Assembly: GCA_900465685.1 (NCBI GenBank)
Contig: UEGR01000014.1
Span: forward strand, 253,080-317,079
DNA length: 64,000 bases
Reading direction: 5' to 3'
Source of the DNA: Hyphomicrobiales bacterium
Lineage (GTDB): Bacteria > Pseudomonadota > Alphaproteobacteria > Rhizobiales > Rhizobiaceae
Made by a program: the position numbers and the translations under genes
The notes under the pieces: generated by a model
What the model saw: only the letters and a program-made list of their open reading frames with translations
Database searches by the model: none
What the model was told of the DNA's origin: nothing
Shown here: positions 27,334 to 34,760 of the stretch, in pieces
How the letters are laid out: the number at the start of each line of letters is the position of its first letter
Numbering within the stretch: position 1 is the first letter of the stretch

Positions 27334-28500
27334 ATGGCTATGGATTCCGATACGCTGGCGCAATTTCTGGATACGCTGCGCCGTTTCGTTGATGACAGGC
27401 TGATCCCGGCGGAGGCTGAAGTGGCCGAAACCGACGCCATCCCGGCGGATGTTCTAAGCGAGATGCGGGAAATGGGCCTGTTTGGCCTGACCGCGCCGGA
27501 GGAGTTTGGCGGCCTAGGGCTCACGATGGAGGAGGAGGTGCTGGTCATGTTCGAGCTGGGGCGTGCCGCTCCTGCGTTCCGCTCAATTTTCGCCACCAAT
27601 GTCGGCATAGGAATGCAGGGCATCGCCATTGATGGTACCGATGAGCAGAAGGCAAAATACCTGCCGCTTCTCGCCTCGGGTGAACTGACCGGCTCTTTCG
27701 CGCTGACCGAGCCGGATGTCGGTTCGGACGCGGCTGCGGTCAAGACAACGGCGCGCAGGGATGGGGATTTCTATGTGCTGAATGGCACCAAGCGTTTCAT
27801 CACCAATGCGCCGCATGCGGGTTTGTTCACAGTGATGGCGCGGACCGATCCGACGCAAAAGGGTGCGGCGGGCGTGTCGGCCTTTGCTGTTGAGCGCGGT
27901 ACGCCCGGCCTCTCTACTGGCAAGCCGGAAAAGAAGATGGGCCAGCAGGGCGCGCATGTCTGTGATGTGATTTTCGAGGATTGCCGGGTGCCCGCTTCCG
28001 CACTGATCGGAGGCGTTGAGGGGCAGGGCTTCAAAACGGCCATGAAGGTGCTCGACAAGGGGCGTCTGCATATCGCTGCCGCCTGCGTTGGTCTGTCGGA
28101 CCGGATCATCGACGACATGCTGGATTATGCAGTGAACCGCCGCCAGTTTGGCAAGCCTCTGTCGGATTTCCAGCTCTTGCAGGCGATGTTCGCGGATTCA
28201 AAGGCGGATGCCTATGCGGCGCGCTGCATGGTGCTGGATGCGGCGCGCAAGCGCGACGCAAAGCAGAATGTCAGTGTTGAGGCATCCTGCGCCAAGATGT
28301 TTGCCTCGGAAGCTGTGGGGCGTATTGCTGACCGCAATGTGCAGGTGCATGGCGGCAACGGCTATATTCGTGAATATCGCGCCGAGCAGCTTTATCGCGA
28401 TGCGCGTCTGTTCCGTATCTATGAAGGCACGACGCAAATCCAGCAGATCGTCATTGCCAAGGCGCTTGTTGCAGGCGCGAAAGAGCGGGCCGGTCTGTAA
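27334..28500 (+). CDS. Acyl-CoA dehydrogenase
   Basis: A 388-residue flavoprotein introducing a double bond alpha-beta to a CoA thioester. It has FALTEPDVGSDA (flavin/substrate region), the RRQFGKPLSDFQ helix and RIYEGTTQIQ, with catalytic base E364. GGGAGG precedes the ATG at 27334; the frame is open 11 codons further upstream. It lies opposite badR and the badK unit in the cyclohexanecarboxylate cluster. It may act on a ring CoA ester or on pimeloyl-CoA after ring opening. The standard glutamate contrasts with aspartate in the second dehydrogenase at 31123. Confidence 0.85.
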   Translation: MAMDSDTLAQFLDTLRRFVDDRLIPAEAEVAETDAIPADVLSEMREMGLFGLTAPEEFGGLGLTMEEEVLVMFELGRAAPAFRSIFATNVGIGMQGIAIDGTDEQKAKYLPLLASGELTGSFALTEPDVGSDAAAVKTTARRDGDFYVLNGTKRFITNAPHAGLFTVMARTDPTQKGAAGVSAFAVERGTPGLSTGKPEKKMGQQGAHVCDVIFEDCRVPASALIGGVEGQGFKTAMKVLDKGRLHIAAACVGLSDRIIDDMLDYAVNRRQFGKPLSDFQLLQAMFADSKADAYAARCMVLDAARKRDAKQNVSVEASCAKMFASEAVGRIADRNVQVHGGNGYIREYRAEQLYRDARLFRIYEGTTQIQQIVIAKALVAGAKERAGL

Positions 28501-28511
28501 CCCCGATGCAG

Positions 28512-28537
28512 AAGGCGGCGGATTGATCTGCCGCCTT
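28512..28537 (+). terminator. Terminator between the acyl-CoA dehydrogenase and badR
   Basis: Arms AAGGCGGC (28512-28519) and GCCGCCTT (28530-28537) pair perfectly around a 10-base loop, followed on the plus strand by TATTCTATT. The convergent genes end on either side, at 28500 and 28542. Confidence 0.7.
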
Positions 28538-28541
28538 TATT

Positions 28542-29060
28542 CTATTCGGCAGCGTCTTCGGTTGAGGCTGCTTCGGGGTCGATGGCTTTGAAATTGTGTA
28601 GCATCTTGTCGAGGTAATGCAGCATGTGGATCTTGTCCTCGGTCGAGAATCCGTCCAGCGCTTCCTCGTAATAGCCGGTGATGACGGGGCGCATATTTTC
28701 GTCCCAGAGGCTAAGCCCCTTTTCAGTCAGCCGGATGAGGCGGGAGCGATTATCGGTTTCCGATACGGCGCGCTCGATATAGCCGAGACTTTCCAGTCGT
28801 GACAGGACGCCCGCCAGATTTTGACGGCTGACCAGCAGGAAGGTGGCGAGATCGCCCACCGCGACGCCATTTTCAAAATTCGTGCGCGTCAGCGCGCCGA
28901 GCACGGCCCATTGCTGGGTGGTGATTCCATATTCTTCGAGCGCGCGCGTGCCCGTTTTATGCAGCATGTTGGCGCACTGATACATCCGGAAGAACAGCCG
29001 GTTGCTGAGACCTAGGGACAGGTCGGTAAATTTTGCGCGCTCTTTTGTGGTCTTTGTCAT
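28542..29060 (-). CDS. badR: MarR family regulator of cyclohexanecarboxylate degradation (BadR-like)
   Basis: A 172-residue winged-helix repressor-type protein with the MarR core QQWAVLGAL ... VGDLATFLLVSRQNLAGVLSRLESLGYIERAVSETDNRSRLIRLTEKG, including the wing (DNRSR). It is divergent from badH. In Rhodopseudomonas palustris a MarR protein, BadR, controls the cyclohexanecarboxylate genes, and the same arrangement here supports that role. The likely effector is a CoA thioester of the pathway. The candidate operators are the three AATATATT motifs. Confidence 0.78.
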   Translation of the reverse strand: MTKTTKERAKFTDLSLGLSNRLFFRMYQCANMLHKTGTRALEEYGITTQQWAVLGALTRTNFENGVAVGDLATFLLVSRQNLAGVLSRLESLGYIERAVSETDNRSRLIRLTEKGLSLWDENMRPVITGYYEEALDGFSTEDKIHMLHYLDKMLHNFKAIDPEAASTEDAAE

Positions 29061-29137
29061 GTTTTCCGCTTCGGTTGTCGGCGACAGAGTGTACGTCCTT
29101 CGACTTTAGGTCAAGAGAGTGTGGCATATAAAATAAC

Positions 29138-29151
29138 GTAAATATATTGAC
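29138..29151. promoter_or_regulatory. Palindromic operator candidate 3 in the badR-badH divergent region
   Basis: GTAAATATATTGAC matches the site at 27206 at 13 of 14 positions. It overlaps a possible plus-strand -35 hexamer TTGACA (29147-29152). A second dyad, TTATAAC-CGTA-GTTATAA, lies at 29230-29247, 40 bp before badH, and could be another operator. The whole divergent region is 29061-29287. Confidence 0.55.
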
Positions 29152-29287
29152 ATAAATTTCCGCTGGTTGTAACCATTTCAAATGGGAGTTTGATCCGAGG
29201 TTCGGAGCTGACTAAGGCGATAAATGCACTTATAACCGTAGTTATAAGGCATTGCACCGTTGGTCTGCCATTGGGAAGGAGGACGCC

Positions 29288-30058
29288 ATGCGTGGCCTAA
29301 AAGGTAAAGTAGTTGTCGTAACTGGCGGCGGCGGTGGGATTGGCTCAGCCACTTGCCTGCGTTTCGCCGAAGAAGGTGCACGTGTTGTCGTTGCCGACAT
29401 CAGTGCGGATGCTGCCGCAAAGGTCGTGGATGTGATCAAGGCCAAGGGCGGCGACGCAACGGCGATGATCGTGGACCTGACAAATTTCGATGCGACGGGT
29501 GCGGCAGTAGCCAAGCTTGAGGCCGAATATGGTCCGGTCGATGTGCTGGTCAACAATGCCGGTTGGGATCTGTTTGTGCCTTTTCTCAAGTCCGAACCGG
29601 ACTATTGGGCGAAGATCATCGACATCAATCTGCGTGCCGTCCTGAACATCACCAAGCCGGTTCTGGCCTCGATGGTGGCGCGTGGCAACGGCGGTCGTGT
29701 CGTGTCGATTGGCTCAGATGCAGGTCGCGGCGGCTCGTCGGGTGAGTCAGTTTATTCGGCCTGCAAAGCCGGTGTGATCGCCTTCATGAAAACGCTGGCG
29801 CGCGAGCATTCGCGCAACAACATCACCTTCAACACGGTCTGCCCCGGTGTGACCGAAACGGCCATGCTGGAAAACTTCATGGAAGCGGCGGGCGACAAGG
29901 AAAAGCTGCGTACTGCCTTTGCCAAGGCTGTTCCGCTCGGTCGTCTTGGCCGTCCGGACGATCTGCCCGGCGCGATTGTATTCCTGTCGAGTGACGATGC
30001 GGCCTTCATCACCGGACAGACGATTAGCGTCTCCGGCGGTCTGACGATGCACGGCTAA
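29288..30058 (+). CDS. badH: SDR-family dehydrogenase, probable 2-hydroxycyclohexanecarboxyl-CoA dehydrogenase
   Basis: A 256-residue short-chain dehydrogenase: cofactor motif TGGGGGIG near the N-terminus, NNAG, a catalytic serine in VSIGSDAG and the YSACK active-site pair. In the BadH reaction the ring hydroxyl is oxidised with NAD to the 2-keto thioester. The assignment comes from overall resemblance and from badI directly downstream. GGAAGGAGG at ideal spacing fixes the start at 29288. It begins the plus-strand operon badH-badI-aliB-aliA. Confidence 0.8.
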   Translation: MRGLKGKVVVVTGGGGGIGSATCLRFAEEGARVVVADISADAAAKVVDVIKAKGGDATAMIVDLTNFDATGAAVAKLEAEYGPVDVLVNNAGWDLFVPFLKSEPDYWAKIIDINLRAVLNITKPVLASMVARGNGGRVVSIGSDAGRGGSSGESVYSACKAGVIAFMKTLAREHSRNNITFNTVCPGVTETAMLENFMEAAGDKEKLRTAFAKAVPLGRLGRPDDLPGAIVFLSSDDAAFITGQTISVSGGLTMHG

Positions 30059-30099
30059 GCATTTGCGGCCGGGCGGTAGCGCCCGGCGTCGCAAAATGC
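30059..30099 (+). other. Intercistronic hairpin between badH and badI
   Basis: GCCGGGCG and CGCCCGGC pair around GTAG, with an outer GCATTT..AAATGC stem extending the fold, directly after the badH stop. There is no T run, so it is more likely an mRNA processing or stability element than a full terminator. Confidence 0.5.
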
Positions 30100-30163
30100 C
30101 TCAGAACAAGAAGTTTGAGCAGGTTTCCCGATTTGATCGGGATGCTGTTTGCAGGAGGAAGCC

Positions 30164-30949
30164 ATGACTGAATATACCGATATTCTCTATGAGGTTCGCG
30201 GCGGTGCGGCATGGATCACCATCAACCGTCCCGACAAGTACAATGCCTTTCGCGGTCATACGATTGACGAGCTGATTCATGCTTTCCAGAAGGCAGGCTG
30301 GGACAAGTCCATTGGCGCCATTGTGCTGACGGGCGCTGGCGACAAGGCGTTTTGCACCGGCGGAGATCAGTCGGCCCATGACGGGCAATATGACGGTCGC
30401 GGCGTGATCGGCCTGCCGGTCGACGAGCTGCAATGCCTGATCCGCGATGTGCCGAAGCCGGTGATCGCCCGCGTCAACGGTTTTGCCATTGGCGGCGGCA
30501 ATGTTCTCGCCACGGTTTGTGATCTGACTATCGCGTCCGACAAGGCGCAGTTTGGACAGGTTGGCCCCAAGGTCGGTTCCGTCGATCCGGGGTTCGGGAC
30601 CGCTTATCTCGCCCGCGTCATCGGTGAAAAGCGCGCCCGCGAAATCTGGTATCTGAACAAACGCTATACCGCGCAGCAGGCACTGGAATGGGGCCTTGCC
30701 AATGCGGTTGTCCCGCATGAGGAGCTGGATGCGGAAGTGGATCGCTGGGTGGCCGAGCTGATGGAACGCTCGCCGACCGCTCTGGCGCTCGCCAAGCTTT
30801 CGTTCAATGCCGACAGCGAAAACATCCGGGGCATCGGTGCGCTCGGTATGCGTGCTCTGTCGCTCTATTACGATACCGAGGAAAGCAAGGAAGGCGGCGT
30901 CGCCTTCCGCGAAAAGCGCAAGCCTGATTTCCGCAAATTCGCGAAATAA
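30164..30949 (+). CDS. badI: 2-Ketocyclohexanecarboxyl-CoA hydrolase (ring cleavage)
   Basis: A 261-residue crotonase-fold enzyme closest to BadI and MenB. It cuts the ring of 2-ketocyclohexanecarboxyl-CoA hydrolytically to give pimeloyl-CoA. The MenB/BadI-type features are GGDQSAH, NGFAIGGGN, GPKVGSVDPGFGTAYLAR and KRAREIWYL. Simple enoyl-CoA hydratases have a PE motif where this protein has VGSVDPG. GGAGGAAG fixes the start at 30164. This is the most diagnostic gene of the pathway, since BadI has no role in ordinary fatty acid oxidation. Confidence 0.85.
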   Translation: MTEYTDILYEVRGGAAWITINRPDKYNAFRGHTIDELIHAFQKAGWDKSIGAIVLTGAGDKAFCTGGDQSAHDGQYDGRGVIGLPVDELQCLIRDVPKPVIARVNGFAIGGGNVLATVCDLTIASDKAQFGQVGPKVGSVDPGFGTAYLARVIGEKRAREIWYLNKRYTAQQALEWGLANAVVPHEELDAEVDRWVAELMERSPTALALAKLSFNADSENIRGIGALGMRALSLYYDTEESKEGGVAFREKRKPDFRKFAK

Positions 30950-30970
30950 GTCCGCCCAGCTAAAACCGGT

Positions 30971-30996
30971 CGGCGCGCCTGTTGCGAGGCGCGCCG
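30971..30996 (+). other. GC-rich hairpin between badI and aliB
   Basis: Arms CGGCGCGCC (30971-30979) and GGCGCGCCG (30988-30996) pair perfectly around an 8-base loop, 22 bp after the badI stop. No T run follows; it may partly terminate or stabilise the transcript. Confidence 0.5.
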
Positions 30997-31051
30997 CATA
31001 TCCGGCGCAGACAACAAACATATGCAGACGTCTATCTGGGAGGAGGGACCA

Positions 31052-31120
31052 ATGCTGAGCATTTCAATGCCCCATAAGCGCCTTTGCGCCTCCTCGTTGA
31101 CGTCCGGGTCAGTGAGGTAG
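31052..31120 (+). CDS. 22-codon ORF with strong ribosome binding site just before aliB
   Basis: An ATG at 31052 preceded by GGGAGGAGGGACC, the strongest Shine-Dalgarno sequence in this operon, opens a frame of 22 codons ending TAG at 31118-31120. This is 2 bp before the aliB ATG. It could be a leader peptide coupling translation into aliB or the remnant of a lost gene. The peptide (MLSISMPHKRLCASS...) has no family resemblance that I recognise. Confidence 0.4.
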   Translation: MLSISMPHKRLCASSLTSGSVR

Positions 31121-31122
31121 CC

Positions 31123-32283
31123 ATGTATCCGACCATTTTCGATACCGATGAGATCAACGCACTGCGCGACCTCGCCCGCAAGTTCGCAAGGGACCGTCTT
31201 GCGCCGGGTTATCAGGCGCGGGAAAAGTCGGGCGCCTTCGGCCCTGAGCTGGTGCGCGAAATGGGCAGCCTTGGCCTCATCGCCCCTGAACTGCCGGAAG
31301 AATTCGGCGGGCTCGGTTCCGGTGCGCTCTATTCAGGCGTCATTATCGAGGAAATCGCCCGTGGCGATTTCAACATGGGCTATATCAATGTGCTCGCCTC
31401 GCTGAACGGGCAGATACTGGCGAAGTTCGCCAACCCCGAGATCAAGCGGGAATGGCTGCCGAAGCTCATCGCAGGCGAATTGATGCTTGCCATCGCGCTG
31501 ACTGAACCGCGTGGCGGATCGGATGCCGCCAATCTTGGCCTCAAGATGGAGCGCGACGGCGACCACTACGTCATCAACGGTGAAAAGACGTCGATCTCCG
31601 CGGCTGATCAAGCCAAGGGCGCAGTGGTGTTTGCCCGCACCGGCAAGCCGGAAGACAAGGCACGGGGCATCTCGGCCATTTTCGTGCCGATGGATTTGCC
31701 CGGCATTTCCACCACGCGTTTTGTCGATGTCGGTCAGCATGCGATCGGGCGCGGCTCGATCTTCTTCGACAATGTGCGGGTGCCGGTGGATCATCTGCTC
31801 GGCGAAGAGGGCAAAGGCTTCGTGCAGGTCATGCAGGGCTTCGATTTTTCGCGCTCGCTGATCGGCCTGCAATGTCTTGGCACTGCCCGCCAGTCGCTGG
31901 ATGAAGCGTGGGATTACATCAAGGAACGCAAGGCCTTCGACAAGCCGCTGGCGGCATTTCAGGGCATCACGCATCAGCTTGCCGATTTCGATACCAAGGT
32001 GGAGGCAGCGCGGCTTCTGTCGCTCAATGCGCTGTGGCTCAAGGATCAGGGCATGCCGCATGTGGCCGAGGCTGCCATGGCCAAGTGGTGGCCGCCGCTT
32101 CTGGCCTATGAGGCGATCCATGCCTGCCTACTGATCCACGGCCATGCCGCCTATTCCAACGAACTGCCGTTCGAGCAGCGCCTGCGCGATGTGCTCGGCC
32201 TGCAGATCGGCGACGGCACCGCACATATCATGAAAAACATCATCGCACGCGAACGTGCGGGAAGGGCCGCTGTCAGCGGCTGA
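31123..32283 (+). CDS. aliB: Acyl-CoA dehydrogenase, probable cyclohexanecarboxyl-CoA dehydrogenase
   Basis: A 386-residue flavoprotein placed next to the alicyclic acid CoA ligase gene, as AliB is in Rhodopseudomonas. It has AIALTEPRGGSDA, an ERKAFDKPLAAFQ helix and, near the C-terminus, QIGDGTAHIM. The position of the usual catalytic glutamate (YEGT) is D364, a change associated with ring-type acyl-CoA substrates. GAGGTAG precedes the ATG at 31123; the upstream extension to 31084 overlaps the small ORF. Expected reaction: cyclohexanecarboxyl-CoA to cyclohex-1-ene-1-carboxyl-CoA. Confidence 0.78.
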   Translation: MYPTIFDTDEINALRDLARKFARDRLAPGYQAREKSGAFGPELVREMGSLGLIAPELPEEFGGLGSGALYSGVIIEEIARGDFNMGYINVLASLNGQILAKFANPEIKREWLPKLIAGELMLAIALTEPRGGSDAANLGLKMERDGDHYVINGEKTSISAADQAKGAVVFARTGKPEDKARGISAIFVPMDLPGISTTRFVDVGQHAIGRGSIFFDNVRVPVDHLLGEEGKGFVQVMQGFDFSRSLIGLQCLGTARQSLDEAWDYIKERKAFDKPLAAFQGITHQLADFDTKVEAARLLSLNALWLKDQGMPHVAEAAMAKWWPPLLAYEAIHACLLIHGHAAYSNELPFEQRLRDVLGLQIGDGTAHIMKNIIARERAGRAAVSG

Positions 32284-32316
32284 CAATGCGCCGACAATGA
32301 TTGGGAGGAGGAAACC

Positions 32317-33972
32317 ATGAAATTCGACGCTGTGCTGATCGAGCCCCGCCGCGCGAAGATGGAGGCCGAAGGCTTCTGGCCGGGCAAGACATTGCTGGAC
32401 TATTTCGAAGATTGCCTTGAAGCCAAGCCCGATGCGCTGGCGATGACCAGCATTGCCGTATCTTCGGGCGCACGACGCGACCTGACCTGGAAACAGATGG
32501 AGGATCTGTCCTGGCGCGCAGCGGAGGGGCTGCGGCGTCTTGGATTGGGCAAGGACGATGTTCTGGCCTGCCAGTTGCCCAATTCATGGGAGTTTGTCGT
32601 TCTCTATATCGCCTGCCGACGTCTCGGCATCGTCTTCAACCCGGTCATGCCGATCTTCCGCGAGCACGAGCTGCGCTTCATGCTGAAGCATGGCGAGGTG
32701 AAAGCCTTTGTCGTGCCGAAGGTGTTACGCGATTTCGACCATGAAGCCATGGCCGCAGGTTTGCGCCCCGATCTGCCGGATTTGCAGCATGTGATCGTGG
32801 CGGGCGGAGCAGGCGACAATAGTTTCGACGCACTGCTGATGGACCCTGCATTCGATAATGCGCCGGGTCTGCGTGATTACTCCCTGACGGTGCGTGGCGA
32901 CGCCAATGATGTCTGCCAGCTGATCTACACATCCGGCACGACCGGCGAGCCGAAAGGCGTGATGCACACCGCCAATACGATGTATTCCAATCTGGTTGCC
33001 TATGCCGCCCGTCTTGGGCTTGGCACGGACGATATCGTCCTGATGGCTTCGCCGATGGCGCACCAGACCGGCTTCATGTACGGCTTCCTGATGCCGTTCA
33101 TGCTGCAAGCGCGCATGGTCCTGCTCGATCTCTGGGACAAGGCGCTGGCCGCAAGGGTGATTGCGGAAGAGCGCGTGACCTTCACCATGGCCTCCACACC
33201 TTTCCTGATGGACTTGTCCACCGCGGTTGAGGACGGAGGCACGGATGCGTCTTCCCTGCGTATTTTCCTCTGCGCAGGGACAGCCATTCCGGGTCCGCTT
33301 GTCGAGCGTGGCAATCGCATTCTGGGGGCGAAGGTGATTTCCGCCTGGGGCATGACGGAAAACGGCGCAGTGTCCGTCGTGCCGCCGGAAGACCCGGATG
33401 ACCGTTCGGTGAATACCGACGGTCCAGCCTTGCCTGGCATGGAATTGCAGGTGCGCGGGTCTGATGGCAAACCCGCCCCGGCGGGTCACGAAGGTGAGCT
33501 TTTCGTGCGCGGCTGCTCGAATTTCGTCGGCTATCTGAAGCGTCCGCAATGGAACAATACCGATGCCGACGGGTGGTTCGACACGGGCGATATCGCGCGC
33601 ATGGATGCGCAGGGCTATATTCGCATCTGCGGTCGTTCGAAGGATGTGATCATTCGCGGCGCGGAAAATATTCCCGTCGTTGAGGTGGAAGCGCTTCTCT
33701 ACAAGCACCCCGCCGTGCAGCAGGTGGCCATTGTCGCTTATCCCGACGAGCGTCTGGGTGAACGCGCCTGCGCTTTCATCGTCGCGCGGTCTGGTCAGAC
33801 GGTTGATTTCGACAGTATGATTTCGTTCCTTGGTGCGCAGCATCTGGCGCGCCAGTATTTCCCCGAGCGTCTGGAACTGCGTGACCGTCTGCCTGCGACG
33901 GCATCCGGCAAGATCCAGAAATTCGCGCTGCGCAACGAGTTGCGTGAAGAATATGAGAGGAACCGCAAGTGA
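32317..33972 (+). CDS. aliA: Acyl-CoA synthetase, probable cyclohexanecarboxylate-CoA ligase
   Basis: A 551-residue AMP-forming ligase activating a carboxylic acid with ATP and CoA. It carries YTSGTTGEPKG (204-214), the AWGMTENG motif, the DGWFDTGDIARMD hinge region and the C-terminal catalytic lysine in ATASGKIQK. Adjacency to aliB, badI and badH points to cyclohexanecarboxylate or a related alicyclic acid. GGGAGGAGG fixes the start. Its TGA overlaps the GTG start of the next gene. Confidence 0.82.
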   Translation: MKFDAVLIEPRRAKMEAEGFWPGKTLLDYFEDCLEAKPDALAMTSIAVSSGARRDLTWKQMEDLSWRAAEGLRRLGLGKDDVLACQLPNSWEFVVLYIACRRLGIVFNPVMPIFREHELRFMLKHGEVKAFVVPKVLRDFDHEAMAAGLRPDLPDLQHVIVAGGAGDNSFDALLMDPAFDNAPGLRDYSLTVRGDANDVCQLIYTSGTTGEPKGVMHTANTMYSNLVAYAARLGLGTDDIVLMASPMAHQTGFMYGFLMPFMLQARMVLLDLWDKALAARVIAEERVTFTMASTPFLMDLSTAVEDGGTDASSLRIFLCAGTAIPGPLVERGNRILGAKVISAWGMTENGAVSVVPPEDPDDRSVNTDGPALPGMELQVRGSDGKPAPAGHEGELFVRGCSNFVGYLKRPQWNNTDADGWFDTGDIARMDAQGYIRICGRSKDVIIRGAENIPVVEVEALLYKHPAVQQVAIVAYPDERLGERACAFIVARSGQTVDFDSMISFLGAQHLARQYFPERLELRDRLPATASGKIQKFALRNELREEYERNRK

Positions 33973-34748
33973 CCATAAACAGTGCCAACCGCATCGCCGG
34001 ACCGCGTGTCGTCGTAACAGGTGCTGGAGGCCCGATGGGCCGCGCCATCATTCGACGGCTCGTTGCGGACGGCGCCCGGCAACTGGCGCTGACCGATATT
34101 TCCGGCACAAGGCTTGGCGAAACAGCCGCCCTGTTGTCGGAGGAATTTCCGGAACTGAATATCGTAACCCTGCGCGGCGATGTGACCGTGACGGCGGAAG
34201 CGGAGGCTTTCGCTGCGGAGGCGCTTAAAGCCTTTGGCGGTATAGATGTGCTGGTGAACACGGTTGGCGGCATTCGCTCTTCCCAGCTTTACACGCCCTT
34301 TCTGGAAATGGACGAGGCGCGGTTTCGCGCCACGCTCGACCTCAATCTGATGGGCAGTTTCCACCTGATCCGCGCCTTTGCGCCGGGCATGCTGAAGCGC
34401 GAGGTTGGACGGATCGTCAACTTCGCATCGGTGGTGTTCGGCGGTGAGGGCGGGCAGGCGGATTATGCGGCGGGCAAGGCGGCGGTCGCCTCGCTCACAC
34501 GCAGTCTGGCGGAAGAATTTGCGCCCGCGATTACCGTCAATGCCGTTGCGCCGGGGCTGACGCGCACATCCGTCACGCAAACCATGCCCGCCGAAAACGC
34601 CGCGCGGCTGGTGTCGAGAGCCTATAACCGGCGCATGGCCGAGCCGGAGGAAATTGCCGAGGCGGTCGCTTATTTCGCTTCGGAACCGGCCCGTTTTGTT
34701 ACGGGCGAGATCATGGCCGTTTCTGGCGGCTTCCATCCTCATTTGTAA
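33969..34748 (+). CDS. SDR-family oxidoreductase of unknown substrate
   Basis: A 259-residue short-chain dehydrogenase beginning with GTG in a GTGA overlap with the aliA stop, so translation is coupled. It has TGAGGPMG (17-24), NTVGG in place of NNAG and a YAAGK active-site pair, and ends in the usual SDR C-terminal motif MAVSGGFHP. It may oxidise a hydroxylated alicyclic or acyl-CoA intermediate in parallel with badH, perhaps a substituted ring acid. No closer assignment is possible. Confidence 0.7.
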   Translation: MTINSANRIAGPRVVVTGAGGPMGRAIIRRLVADGARQLALTDISGTRLGETAALLSEEFPELNIVTLRGDVTVTAEAEAFAAEALKAFGGIDVLVNTVGGIRSSQLYTPFLEMDEARFRATLDLNLMGSFHLIRAFAPGMLKREVGRIVNFASVVFGGEGGQADYAAGKAAVASLTRSLAEEFAPAITVNAVAPGLTRTSVTQTMPAENAARLVSRAYNRRMAEPEEIAEAVAYFASEPARFVTGEIMAVSGGFHPHL

Positions 34749-34760
34749 AGAGCGTGTCCC

